Below are positions 34,225-43,252 of a DNA stretch of 64,000 nucleotides, one piece after another; position 1 is the first letter of the stretch; each line of letters opens with the position of its first letter. Under the pieces are notes generated by a model, which saw only the letters and a program-made list of their open reading frames with translations, was not told the DNA's origin and made no database searches. Source of the stretch: Brucella anthropi_A. GTDB taxonomy: Bacteria; Pseudomonadota; Alphaproteobacteria; Rhizobiales; Rhizobiaceae. The DNA lies in NCBI RefSeq assembly GCF_046630315.1, contig NZ_LQBD01000039.1, positions 62,001 to 126,000 on the forward strand, read 5' to 3'. The translations under genes and the position numbers were made by a program.

Positions 34225-35908
34225 ACTTCTGCTTGGCGAGGCCCTGTTCGCGCATCTGGCTGAGGCTCATCTTTGGTGAAAGCGCTTCGGGATCGATGCG
34301 GATTTCGATGAGGCCCGGCTTGCCGGATTTTTCGCATGCCTCGAACGCAGGCGCGAAATCAGCGGTCTTTTCCACCACTTCGCCATGCAGGCCATAGGCA
34401 CGGGCAAGTGCCGCGAAGTCAGGATTGGCAAGGCCTGTGCCCGAAACACGGCCCGGATAGGTGCGCTCCTGATGCATGCGGATCGTGCCATACATGCCAT
34501 TGTTCACAACGATGAAAATGGCATTGGCGCCATATTGCGCGGCTGTCGCCAGTTCCTGCCCGTTCATGAGGAAACAGCCGTCGCCCGCAAAGGCAACCAC
34601 CGTGCGTTCCGGCGCGGTGAGCTTGGCCGCGACCGCAGCCGGTACGCCATAGCCCATGGAGCCGTTGGTGGGCGCCAACTGGCTGCGATAGGTGCGGTAC
34701 TGGTAGAAGCGATGCGGCCAGGCGGAATAATTGCCCGCGCCATTGGTGATGATGGCATCGGCTGGCAAATGCGCGCGCAGCCATTCCATCACTTCACCCA
34801 TCTGCACATCGCCGGGAATGACCGGCGATTGGATATTGTCGCGGTAATCGGCATTGGCGCTGTCGGTCCATGCCTTCCAGCGCGGGCTGGCGACCGGCGC
34901 AAGCTTGGCCGCCGCCGCACAGAAGGCAGGCATGGAGGCATTGACCGGAACATCGGCATGGTAGACGCGGCCCAGTTCCTCCGCGCCCGGATGGATATGG
35001 ACGAGCTTTTGCTGCGGCACCGGAATGGAGACGAGTTCATAGCCCTGCGTCGTCATTTCACCGAGGCGCGCGCCAATCACGATCAGAAGATCGGCATCGC
35101 GTACGCGCTGCGCCAGCTTCGGGCTGATCGAGGTTCCCATTTCGCCCGCATAAAGCGGGTGGGTGTTGTCGAACATGTCCTGACAGCGGAAGGATGCGGC
35201 GACCGGCAGATGCATGTTCTCGGCAAATTTGCGCAGGTCGCTGACGGCATCGCCATTCCAGCCGCCGCCGCCGACGATCACCAGAGGCCGCTCGGCCTTT
35301 GAAAGCAGCGCCTGCATGTCCTGCAACTGGTCGGCACCCGGATGCATCTGCACCTGCCTGTAAGCCGGTGCGTCGCTGACGGCGGCATGGGAGGTCAGCA
35401 TGTCTTCCGGCAGCGCGATCACCACCGGGCCGGGGCGTCCGTTGACGGCGCGATGAAAAGCCTGGCTGACGAGTTCGGGAATGCGGGCGGCATCGTCGAT
35501 CTGCACGACCCATTTGGCCATCTGGCCGTACATGCGGCGATAGTCGATTTCCTGAAATGCCTCGCGCTCGACCTGATCGCTGGCGACCTGACCGATGAAG
35601 AGCAGCATCGGCGTCGAATCCTGAAAGGCCGTATGCACGCCGACCGAGGCATTGGTCGCGCCGGGGCCGCGTGTGACGAAGCAGATGCCGGGCTTGCCGG
35701 TCAGCTTGCCATAGGCTTCCGCCATATAGGCCGCGCCGCCCTCCTGCCGGCATACAACCAGATCGATCGCGTCGCTGGCATCGTGGAAGGCGTCAAGTGC
35801 GGCGAGATAGCTCTCGCCGGGCACGCAGAAGACCCGGTCGGCCCCATGGATGCGCAGCGCATCCACCAAAATCTGGCCTCCGGTACGGGCATTGGGTTTG
35901 CTCGTCAT
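34223..35908 (-). CDS. Thiamine-pyrophosphate enzyme, acetolactate-synthase-like
   Basis: Cytoplasmic TPP-dependent decarboxylase/ligase, 561 residues. The N-terminal PYR domain carries the catalytic Glu in CRQEGGAAYMAEAYG, the central domain starts near 195, and the C-terminal PP domain holds the TPP/Mg motif GDGCFLMNGQELATAAQYGAN near 430. No acetolactate synthase small subunit is adjacent, so it is more likely a catabolic relative (2-oxoacid decarboxylase or similar). ATG 35908 is chosen because GAGGAA is then 9 bases upstream; the ATG nine bases earlier would have no spacing. Confidence 0.85.
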   Translation of the reverse strand: MTSKPNARTGGQILVDALRIHGADRVFCVPGESYLAALDAFHDASDAIDLVVCRQEGGAAYMAEAYGKLTGKPGICFVTRGPGATNASVGVHTAFQDSTPMLLFIGQVASDQVEREAFQEIDYRRMYGQMAKWVVQIDDAARIPELVSQAFHRAVNGRPGPVVIALPEDMLTSHAAVSDAPAYRQVQMHPGADQLQDMQALLSKAERPLVIVGGGGWNGDAVSDLRKFAENMHLPVAASFRCQDMFDNTHPLYAGEMGTSISPKLAQRVRDADLLIVIGARLGEMTTQGYELVSIPVPQQKLVHIHPGAEELGRVYHADVPVNASMPAFCAAAAKLAPVASPRWKAWTDSANADYRDNIQSPVIPGDVQMGEVMEWLRAHLPADAIITNGAGNYSAWPHRFYQYRTYRSQLAPTNGSMGYGVPAAVAAKLTAPERTVVAFAGDGCFLMNGQELATAAQYGANAIFIVVNNGMYGTIRMHQERTYPGRVSGTGLANPDFAALARAYGLHGEVVEKTADFAPAFEACEKSGKPGLIEIRIDPEALSPKMSLSQMREQGLAKQK

Positions 35909-36075
35909 GTGATGCATTTCCTCAATCTCACCATATCTGGCTTGGTCAGGACAGTTCTTTCGCCGCCGCTCCAGCCAGCCGTGGTTGATATGAACATAGC
36001 CAGCGGTGCGAATACAGATTAAACATCATGACCAAACAGTATGAACTCATGATGCACCGGTATGGAGGAAAGGCG

Positions 36076-36882
36076 ATGGGGAGCGAAAAGACGGGCAAGA
36101 TCCGCATCGGGATCGGCGGGTGGGCCTATGAGCCGTGGGACAAGAGCTTCTATCCCGAAAAACTGCCGAAGAAGCGCCAGCTTGAATATGCCTCCGGCAA
36201 GCTCACATCCATCGAGATCAACAGCACCTATTACGGGCCGCAGAAGCCCGCCACCTTCGCCAAATGGCATGACGAGACACCGGACGGTTTCACGTTTTCG
36301 CTGAAGGCGCCGCGCTTTTCCACCAATCGCCGCGTGCTGGCGGAAGCGGGCGAGAGCATCGAGCGGTTCATGACCGGCGGCATGATGGAGCTGAAGGACA
36401 AGCTCGGCGTGGTCAACTGGCAGTTCATGGGCACGAAAAAATTCGACCCCGTGGATTTCGAGGCGTTCCTGAAGCTTTTGCCGAAGCGTGTCGACGGGCG
36501 CGATGTGCGCCATGCGGTCGAGGTGCGCCACGACAGTTTCAATTCGCCCGACTTCATCGCCTTGTTGCGCGATTATGGGGTGGCCGTGGTGATTGCCGGC
36601 GACAGCGCCTTTCCGCAATTTGCCGATATGACCGCGCCTTTCGCCTATCTTCGCATCATGGGCACAGAAGAAAGCGAGCCGCTTGGCTATAGCGAAAGCC
36701 ATCTCGATCAGTGGGCGGCCCGCGCCAGGGCGATTGCCGAAGGAGCGCTTGCCGAAGGATTGAAGACCGTTACGCCGCCTGTCGCCGATCACCTTGCCCG
36801 CAATGTCTATCTCTATGTCATCAGCGGCTATAAGGCACATAATCCGCATGCGGCCATGGCCTTGATCGAACGGACAAAATGA
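36076..36882 (+). CDS. DUF72 domain protein
   Basis: A 268-residue cytoplasmic protein with TIM-barrel-like DUF72 motifs: RIGIGGWAYEPWDKSFYPEKLP at residues about 8-30, YASGKLTSIEINSTYYG, and VEVRHDSF near 150. The family is widespread and its activity is not established. GGAGGAAAGGCG is ideally placed before ATG 36076; an earlier in-frame ATG at 36028 is less likely. It is followed after 46 bases by the D-aminopeptidase gene. Confidence 0.85.
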   Translation: MGSEKTGKIRIGIGGWAYEPWDKSFYPEKLPKKRQLEYASGKLTSIEINSTYYGPQKPATFAKWHDETPDGFTFSLKAPRFSTNRRVLAEAGESIERFMTGGMMELKDKLGVVNWQFMGTKKFDPVDFEAFLKLLPKRVDGRDVRHAVEVRHDSFNSPDFIALLRDYGVAVVIAGDSAFPQFADMTAPFAYLRIMGTEESEPLGYSESHLDQWAARARAIAEGALAEGLKTVTPPVADHLARNVYLYVISGYKAHNPHAAMALIERTK

Positions 36883-36928
36883 TGCCTCGTGGTCGCTGTT
36901 GATTTTCATCTGAGTCGCCTGAGCTACC

Positions 36929-38491
36929 ATGTCAAAATTCGATCTTTCCGCGCTTGAAGCCTTCGTTTCCACCATTCCGCAGCATTATAAGGGGCCTGGC
37001 GGTGCGGTTGCGGTGGTGAAGGACGGCAAGGTTGTGCTGCGCCATGCATGGGGTTTTGCCGATCTTGCCGCGCGCAAGGCGATGACGCCCGGAACGCGCA
37101 TGCCGGTCTGCTCGGTCAGCAAGCAGTTCACCTGCGCCGTGCTGCTCGACAGTGTGGGCGAGCCGGAAGTTCTGGACGATGCGCTGGCCGCCTATCTCGA
37201 CAAGTTTACGCAAGAACGCCCAAGCGTGCGCGATCTGTGCAACAACCAGTCGGGCCTGCGCGATTACTGGGCGCTGACGGTTCTGTGCGGGGCCGATCCG
37301 GAAGGCGTCTTTCTGCCCGTACAGGCGCGAAGCCTGCTGCGCCGCCTCAAGACCACGCATTTTGCACCCGGCACGCATTATTCCTATTGCAACGGCAATT
37401 TCCGCATTCTGGCCGATCTCATCGAGCGCCATACAGGCCGGACATTGATCGACCTCCTGTCGGAGCGTATTTTCCGGCCTGCCGGCATGAAGACGGCGGA
37501 GCTTATCCCCGATACCGCGCTGTTTGACGAATGCACCGGCTATGAGGGGGACACGGTGCGCGGTTTCCTGCCCGCCGTCAATCGCATCCACTGGATGGGC
37601 GATGCGGGCATTTGCGCATCGCTCGACGACATGATCGCCTGGGAGCAGTTCATCGACGCGACCCGCGATGACGAAAACGGCCTCTATCGCCGCCTGAGCG
37701 GCCCGCAGACTTTCAGCGACGGTGCGCCGGCGCCTTACGGTCTCGGCCTCAAATTCGAGGAGGCGGGCGGCAGGCGGCTGACCGGCCATGGCGGCGCCCT
37801 GCGCGGCTGGCGCTGCCAGCGCTGGCATTGCGCCGAAGAGCGGCTTTCGACAATCGCCATGTTCAATTTTGAAGGCGGGGCATCCGAGGCGGCCTTCAGG
37901 CTGATGAATATCGCGCTTGGGGTTTCCACCGCGGAACCGGCTCGGGTGGAAGCCGATGCCGCATGGTTCGGCTCATGGCTCGACCGTGAAACCGGCCTGG
38001 TCCTGAGCCTCGAAGATGCAGGGCACGGGCGCATGAAGGCGCGTTTCGGCACCGGCCCGGAAATCATGGATGTGGTGGGGAAGAAGGAAGCCTGTTCATC
38101 GATGACCACGATCCGCCGCGACGGCGACACGATCCATCTTGTGCGTGAGGATGAAAATCTGTGCCTGACGATGCAGCGCCTGAAAGGGGCGACAAGGCAG
38201 GATATTGCCGGGCGTTACCGCAGCGGCGAACTGGGGGCCGATCTTCTGATCGTCAATGAGGGCGGCGCGTTCTATGGCGCTTTTGAAGGCTGTCTCGGCA
38301 AGAGCGACATGTATCCGCTCTATGCGGCGGGGCCGGATGTGTGGCTTTTGCCGGTGCAGCGCTCGATGGATGCGCCAGCGCCCGGCGAATGGAAACTTGT
38401 CTTCCGGCGTGACGCAAAAGGCGGGATAACGGGCATGACCGTCGGCTGCTGGCTGGCGCGCCATGTGGACTACAGGAGAATTCAGGAATGA
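36929..38491 (+). CDS. dap: D-aminopeptidase (DAP), penicillin-recognising serine hydrolase
   Basis: Releases N-terminal D-amino acids (D-Ala, Gly) from small peptides, amides and esters. 520 residues, the length of the Ochrobactrum anthropi enzyme, with the same catalytic numbering: S62 and K65 in CSVSK, Y153 in YSYCN, H287 in GHGG. Residues 1-330 are the catalytic domain; the rest forms the two beta-barrel domains that limit access. No signal peptide is seen. Stop overlaps the OsmC start by four bases. Together with the D-amino-acid aminotransferase at 54300 it suggests use of D-amino acids, although the two are far apart. Confidence 0.93.
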   Translation: MSKFDLSALEAFVSTIPQHYKGPGGAVAVVKDGKVVLRHAWGFADLAARKAMTPGTRMPVCSVSKQFTCAVLLDSVGEPEVLDDALAAYLDKFTQERPSVRDLCNNQSGLRDYWALTVLCGADPEGVFLPVQARSLLRRLKTTHFAPGTHYSYCNGNFRILADLIERHTGRTLIDLLSERIFRPAGMKTAELIPDTALFDECTGYEGDTVRGFLPAVNRIHWMGDAGICASLDDMIAWEQFIDATRDDENGLYRRLSGPQTFSDGAPAPYGLGLKFEEAGGRRLTGHGGALRGWRCQRWHCAEERLSTIAMFNFEGGASEAAFRLMNIALGVSTAEPARVEADAAWFGSWLDRETGLVLSLEDAGHGRMKARFGTGPEIMDVVGKKEACSSMTTIRRDGDTIHLVREDENLCLTMQRLKGATRQDIAGRYRSGELGADLLIVNEGGAFYGAFEGCLGKSDMYPLYAAGPDVWLLPVQRSMDAPAPGEWKLVFRRDAKGGITGMTVGCWLARHVDYRRIQE

Positions 38492-38910
38492 GCGAACTGA
38501 AGGTCAGAACCCGCGAGACGGGCGCCGTGGCGGACATGCCGCACGGCAAGCTGCCCGTCATCACCACACCGACCGGCGGCATGGTTGAAATCGTCACCAG
38601 TGTCAGTCAGGCCGGGTTCAATCCGCTCGATCTTATCTATTCCTCGGTTGCGGCCTGCATGGCGCTCAGCGCGCGCATTGCTGCGACCAAGCTCGACCTG
38701 AAGGAAAAGCTGACCGATGTTCGCGTGGAGGTGAAGGGCGACAAGGCGCATGAAGGGCCGTCGCGTATCGAGCGGTTCGACATCGCCTTTCATTTCGACG
38801 GCGATCTGACGGAGGATGAAAAGCACCGTCTTGCCGAAATGGCCGAGGCAATCTGCACCGTCAGCAATACGCTGCGCGGCGAACCGCAGTTTGATCTGAA
38901 CGTGTTGTAG
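38488..38910 (+). CDS. OsmC family protein
   Basis: Small cytoplasmic protein, 140 residues, of the OsmC/Ohr peroxidase fold. Two cysteines sit where the family's redox pair is expected, C57 in VAACMA and C123 in AICTVSN. It may reduce organic hydroperoxides, but the arginine partner cannot be assigned surely. The ATGA overlap with dap implies translational coupling. The last codons take part in the hairpin at 38892-38921. Confidence 0.87.
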   Translation: MSELKVRTRETGAVADMPHGKLPVITTPTGGMVEIVTSVSQAGFNPLDLIYSSVAACMALSARIAATKLDLKEKLTDVRVEVKGDKAHEGPSRIERFDIAFHFDGDLTEDEKHRLAEMAEAICTVSNTLRGEPQFDLNVL

Positions 38911-38921
38911 CGTTCAGATCA
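38892..38921. terminator. Hairpin formed by the 3' ends of two convergent genes
   Basis: TGATCTGAACG (38892-38902) and CGTTCAGATCA (38911-38921) are perfectly complementary; the OsmC stop TAG is in the 8-base loop and the GntR-family stop is in the right arm. No T tract. Could block convergent transcription or stabilise both transcripts. Confidence 0.7.
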
Positions 38922-39639
38922 CATCCCGGATGCGCTCGACCCCAAGCTTGATGACGCTTTCCATGGCCAGACGGGCTTTCTGCGGATCGCGTGAGGCGAT
39001 GGCATGGGCAATACGAAGGTGATTGGCCGCGCATTCGGCAATACCCTCCCGCGATGAGGCGGGGGAGGAAAGCTGGAAGGAAACGGCAAGTGCCGCCTCG
39101 ATCAGGCCGCTGACCGACCGCATGAACGGGTTGCCGGACATGCGGGCAATGGCCAGATGAAATTCCAGATCGACCTTGGCGATGGATTCCGGCGTGTGTT
39201 CGGGATTGTCGAATTTGGCGGCGAGTGCGTAAAGCTCCACGATCTCGTCGCTGGTGGCGCGTTCGGCTGCGGCTGCGGCGGCTGCCGGTTCCAGCGCCAT
39301 GCGCATTTCTGCCAGATGATCGACGAAGACTTCATCGAAGCCCGCTTCGAAGCGCCATGTCAGCACATCGGGATCGAAGAAATTCCAGCTGGCATGGCCC
39401 AGAACGCGAGTGCCGACCTTGGCTTTGGGTTCGATCAGGCGCTTGGCGGCAAGCGTCTTCATCGCCTCGCGCAGAACGGTGCGGGATACGCCGAAGCGCA
39501 GCGACAATTCATGATCGCCCGGAAGGATGGACCCTTCGGGAATGGTTCCCGCGACGATGCCGCGCCCGAGTTCCCCCACGACAACCGCGTGGCTGTTGTG
39601 GCGCTTGCGTCCGGTTATGGCCGTTTCCAGCAATCCCAA
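38914..39639 (-). CDS. GntR family regulator with FCD effector domain
   Basis: Transcription factor, 241 residues. Winged helix at residues 15-80 (LGRGIVAGTIPEGSILPGDH, LSLRFGVSRTVLREAMKTLA), FCD domain from about 90 with metal/ligand residues in the helical bundle. Start is TTG at 39639, preceded by GGAGG six bases away. It is the last gene of the YtfQ-type transporter operon, one base from the permease, and is the best candidate for the controller of the whole galactose region on both strands. Confidence 0.9.
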   Translation of the reverse strand: MGLLETAITGRKRHNSHAVVVGELGRGIVAGTIPEGSILPGDHELSLRFGVSRTVLREAMKTLAAKRLIEPKAKVGTRVLGHASWNFFDPDVLTWRFEAGFDEVFVDHLAEMRMALEPAAAAAAAERATSDEIVELYALAAKFDNPEHTPESIAKVDLEFHLAIARMSGNPFMRSVSGLIEAALAVSFQLSSPASSREGIAECAANHLRIAHAIASRDPQKARLAMESVIKLGVERIRDVI

Positions 39640-39640
39640 T

Positions 39641-40627
39641 TCAGGCCTCCTTCATGCGTTGTCGCGCGTGTTTTATATTGGAAAACCACAAGAGTCCCCG
39701 TTGCAGGGCAATGAACAGGAACAGCAATATACCGATTGCTATTTTCGTCCACCAGGAAGACAGCGTGCCGTCGAAAACAATATAGGTCTGGATCAGCCCC
39801 TGTATGAGAATGCCGACGAAGGTTCCGGCCACAAGGCCCGCGCCACCCGTCAGCAGTGTCCCGCCGATCACCACCGAAGCGATGGCGTCGAGTTCCACGC
39901 CCACCGTCGCCAGCGAATAGCCGGACGAGGTGTAGAGCGTATAGACGATCCCGGCGAGGCCGGAAAGGATGCCCGACATCGTATAGATGCCGATTGTGGT
40001 GCGGGCAATCGGAACGCCCATCAGTTCCGCCGATTGCTGGTTGCCGCCGAGCGCATAGATATTGGCGCCGAAGCGCGTGCGATGGGCGATGATGCCGCCG
40101 ATGATGAAGACCGCGAGCATCACCATGGCGATGAAGGTCAGCCTGCCACCGCCGGGCAGGCGGAAATAGAGCCCCTGCAATGTGTCGAGGAAAGGATGTG
40201 CGATCGGCACCGATTGCGTCGAGATGAGGAAGGCCGCGCCGCGCGCCAGAAACATGCCCGCAAGCGTTGCCACGAAGGGCGGTATCCGCAAGAAATGGAT
40301 CATCGCGCCCATCCACGCTCCGAACAGGGCGGCGATCACCAGAATGAGCGCGAAAGCCAGAAGCGGATGCACGCCAAGCTGTCCGACCATCACGGCCACG
40401 AAAACGCTGGTGAAGGCGATGACCGAGCCGACCGACAGGTCGATGCCGCCTGAAAGGATCACGAATGTCATGCCGACTGCGGCGATGCCCAGAAAGGCGT
40501 TGTCGGTCAGGAGATTGCCGATCACCCGCGTCGACAGCATGTTTGGAAACTGCGCGACGCACAGCGCATAGGCGAGGAGAAAGATTGCCACCGTGGTCAG
40601 GAAAGGCAGATTGCGCAATGCCCTCAT
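39641..40627 (-). CDS. yjfF: Sugar ABC transporter permease, YjfF-like
   Basis: Inner-membrane permease of the ribose/galactofuranose class, 328 residues, eight to ten hydrophobic helices with LSGGIDLSVGSVIAFTSV near residue 60 and ASVVIGGTLLTGGAG near 250. ATG 40627 overlaps the preceding permease stop by 4 bases. Paired permeases of unequal sequence in one operon are the YtfT-YjfF arrangement of the E. coli galactofuranose importer; the assignment rests on that gene order and length. Confidence 0.8.
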   Translation of the reverse strand: MRALRNLPFLTTVAIFLLAYALCVAQFPNMLSTRVIGNLLTDNAFLGIAAVGMTFVILSGGIDLSVGSVIAFTSVFVAVMVGQLGVHPLLAFALILVIAALFGAWMGAMIHFLRIPPFVATLAGMFLARGAAFLISTQSVPIAHPFLDTLQGLYFRLPGGGRLTFIAMVMLAVFIIGGIIAHRTRFGANIYALGGNQQSAELMGVPIARTTIGIYTMSGILSGLAGIVYTLYTSSGYSLATVGVELDAIASVVIGGTLLTGGAGLVAGTFVGILIQGLIQTYIVFDGTLSSWWTKIAIGILLFLFIALQRGLLWFSNIKHARQRMKEA

Positions 40628-41667
40628 TGCCGTGCTCCCTGCTGGCTCCGGCGGATCGCTTCGGCTCCGTTGCCCTTGCGCTCCGACCGCAGGAAGGCGA
40701 TCAGCTGGACAATGGCCGGTGACTGGAAGGTGAGCACGATCACGATGATGACCGCCTTGATGATGAGGTTGAATTCCGGCGGGAAGCCCGCCATCAGGAT
40801 GCCGGTATTGATCGACTGGATGATGAGCGCGCCGAGCAGCGAGGCCATGATCGAGAAGCGCCCGCCATTGAGCGACGTGCCGCCGATGACGACCGCCAGA
40901 ATGGCGTCGAGTTCCAGCCACAGGCCCGCATTGTTGGCATCCGCGCCGCGAATGTCGGCGGTGGCGATCAGCCCGGCAAGGGCGGCGCCGACGCCGGAAA
41001 CCGCATAGACGCTGAACAGGAGAAAGCGCGCCTTGACCCCTGCCAGCATCGCCGCGCGGCGGTTGATGCCGGTCGCCTCGATCAGGAAGCCGAGCGCGCT
41101 GGAGCGCACCGCGATGCCCACCACCAGACCGGCCAGAATCCAGATCAGCACCGGGATCGGAATGCCGAGAAAGGAGCCGGAGCCAAGGGCTGCAAAGGAA
41201 TCATTGTTGAAGGTGAGGATTGCGCCTTCGGTGACAAGCTGCGCGATGCCGCGCCCTGCCACCATGAGGATAAGCGTTGCGATGATCGGCTGGAGGTCGA
41301 AGACGGCGACCAGAAAGCCGTTCCACAGGCCGCAGAGCAGGCCGACGCCAAGTGCCGCCGGAATGACGATTGCAAGCGGATAGCCCGCCACGATGAGCGA
41401 CGCGGCAAAAGCCCCGCTGATCGCCATGACCGCGCCGACCGACAGGTCGATGCCGCGTGTGGCGATCACCAGCGTCATGCCGACGGCCAGAATGGCAACG
41501 GGGGCGGCGCGCACCAGAATATCGATCAGGCTGCCGTAGAGCCGCGCGTTCTGGAACGAAATGTCGAGAAAGCCGGGCGCGATGATGGTGTTCGCGGCCA
41601 GAATGAGCACAAGGGCGGCCAGTTGGGGCGCCAGTCTTTTGAGTTTTCTGGTCATGCGGGCAATCAT
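40624..41667 (-). CDS. ytfT: Sugar ABC transporter permease, YtfT-like
   Basis: Inner-membrane permease, 347 residues, with TRGIDLSVGAVMAISGAF near residue 75 and the family segment LDAILAVVIGGTSLNGGRFS near 250. It would pair with the YjfF-like protein to make the channel. ATG 41667 overlaps the ATPase stop by 4 bases. Confidence 0.82.
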   Translation of the reverse strand: MIARMTRKLKRLAPQLAALVLILAANTIIAPGFLDISFQNARLYGSLIDILVRAAPVAILAVGMTLVIATRGIDLSVGAVMAISGAFAASLIVAGYPLAIVIPAALGVGLLCGLWNGFLVAVFDLQPIIATLILMVAGRGIAQLVTEGAILTFNNDSFAALGSGSFLGIPIPVLIWILAGLVVGIAVRSSALGFLIEATGINRRAAMLAGVKARFLLFSVYAVSGVGAALAGLIATADIRGADANNAGLWLELDAILAVVIGGTSLNGGRFSIMASLLGALIIQSINTGILMAGFPPEFNLIIKAVIIVIVLTFQSPAIVQLIAFLRSERKGNGAEAIRRSQQGARQ

Positions 41668-43187
41668 GCGGCGGCTTCCTTTTCGCTTCCGGTCTCCGCG
41701 ATGGCGCGCACAATATTGTCGGCGTTGATTTCCCCGCCCTTCAGCTCCGCCACATGGCGGCGGTCGGACAGGACGATCACGCGGTTGGCGACGGCGGCAA
41801 GCTCCTCGAATTCGGACGAGATGATGACGAGCGACATGCCTTCCGCGCAAAGTTCGCCGATGAGCTTGAGGATTTCCGCATGGGCGCCGATATCGATGCC
41901 GCGCGTCGGCTCGTCGAGGATCAGCAGGCGCGGATCGGTGGCGAGCCAGCGCGCCAGAATGGCCTTTTGCTGGTTGCCGCCGGACAGGAATTTGATCGGC
42001 TTGTCCGTATCGGGCGGGCGGATATCGAGCGCCTTGACATAACGCCGGGCAAGCGCCGTTTTCTCACGCGATGAAAGCGGTCTCGACCAGCCGCGTTTGG
42101 CCTGTACGGCGAGCGCGATATTTTCGGCCACCGAAAAATCGCCGATGATGCCATCGGTCTTGCGTTCTTCCGGGCAGAAGGCGAAGCGCTCGGCAATGGC
42201 CGCGACGGGCGAGGAAAGCCTGATTTCCCTTCCATCGACGGTCAGCCGACCGCTATCGGCCTCATCGACGCCGAACATCAGGAGCGCGGTTTCCGTGCGG
42301 CCGGAACCGAGCAGACCCGCAATGCCGACGGCTTCGCCGGGCTTGATCGAAAGGTCGAAGGGCGCAACGCTGCCCTTTTTGCCGAAACCGGAAAAGCGGA
42401 TCGGCGCGACCGTGTCGCGGTCGACTTCCTCGGTCAACTGGCGGCGCACGGTTTCCTGCAACTGGTGGCCGAGCATCATGGAAATGAGGTCGGTTCGCGG
42501 CAGGTCCGACAGGTTGCGGCTGCCGACCAGCCGCCCGTTGCGCAGCACCGTGGCGCAATCGGCAATGGCATAGACCTGATCGAGAAAATGGGTGATGACG
42601 ACGATGCCGAGGCCGTCCGCCTTCAACTGGCGCAGCACGCCGAACAGCATGTCGACTTCACGCGCGTCGAGGCTGGCGGTCGGCTCGTCGAGCACCAGCA
42701 CCTTGCCGGAAAGGTCGACAGCGCGGGCAATGGCGATGATCTGGCGGATGGCGACCGAATAGGCGGACAAGGGCGCGCCGACATCGATGGCAAGCCCGTA
42801 GCGGGCAAGGAGTTTCGCTGCATCCTTTTCCATCCGCGCCCGGTCCACCAGCCCGAAACGCTTTGGCTGGCGCCCCAGAAACAGGTTTTCCGCGACCGTC
42901 AGGTTTTCGAGCAGGTTGACCTCCTGATAGACCGTGCCGATGCCGAGCGCCTGCGCCTCCGCCACGGATGCGGGCGCAATCGGTTGGCCTTCAAGCAGGA
43001 TCGATCCGTCGAAACCGTGATAGGCGCCGGTCAATATCTTGATGAGCGTGGATTTGCCCGCGCCGTTTTCGCCGAGCAGAGCGTGAATTTCCCCGCGGTT
43101 GAGCGTGAAATCGACATGATCGAGCGCGGTCACGCCCAGAAAGGATTTGGTGATCGAGCGGGCTTCAAGAAGCGGTGGTGCAGCCAT
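41664..43187 (-). CDS. ytfR: Sugar ABC transporter ATP-binding protein, YtfR-like
   Basis: Cytoplasmic double ATPase, 507 residues. First domain: Walker A GENGAGKST near residue 39, signature region LSAYSVAIRQIIAIARAV. Second domain from about 255: degenerate Walker A GLLGSGRTETA and intact signature LSGGNQQKAILARWL, the usual asymmetry for this class (RbsA, MglA, GguA). Lies 65 bases after the binding-protein gene; a strong hairpin in that gap probably lowers its expression relative to the binding protein. Confidence 0.88.
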   Translation of the reverse strand: MAAPPLLEARSITKSFLGVTALDHVDFTLNRGEIHALLGENGAGKSTLIKILTGAYHGFDGSILLEGQPIAPASVAEAQALGIGTVYQEVNLLENLTVAENLFLGRQPKRFGLVDRARMEKDAAKLLARYGLAIDVGAPLSAYSVAIRQIIAIARAVDLSGKVLVLDEPTASLDAREVDMLFGVLRQLKADGLGIVVITHFLDQVYAIADCATVLRNGRLVGSRNLSDLPRTDLISMMLGHQLQETVRRQLTEEVDRDTVAPIRFSGFGKKGSVAPFDLSIKPGEAVGIAGLLGSGRTETALLMFGVDEADSGRLTVDGREIRLSSPVAAIAERFAFCPEERKTDGIIGDFSVAENIALAVQAKRGWSRPLSSREKTALARRYVKALDIRPPDTDKPIKFLSGGNQQKAILARWLATDPRLLILDEPTRGIDIGAHAEILKLIGELCAEGMSLVIISSEFEELAAVANRVIVLSDRRHVAELKGGEINADNIVRAIAETGSEKEAAA

Positions 43188-43219
43188 GGCATTCTTCCGT
43201 TTGCGCTTCGCAAAAGGGA

Positions 43220-43243
43220 TATCCGGGCCGAGACCGGCCCGGA
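43220..43243 (-). terminator. Intercistronic hairpin after the YtfQ-like binding-protein gene
   Basis: ATCCGGGCC (43220-43228) pairs with GGCCCGGAT (43235-43243), flanked by a second stem CGCTTC/GAAGCG (43203-43208 with 43244-43249). No U tract, so probably a stabilising or attenuating element that favours the binding protein. Confidence 0.7.
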
Positions 43244-43252
43244 TGAAGCGGA

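Noticed and set aside
34223..35908. Assignment of the TPP enzyme as biosynthetic acetolactate synthase (ilvB)
   Set aside because: No small regulatory subunit gene follows and no branched-chain amino acid genes are near, so only the broad family is given.
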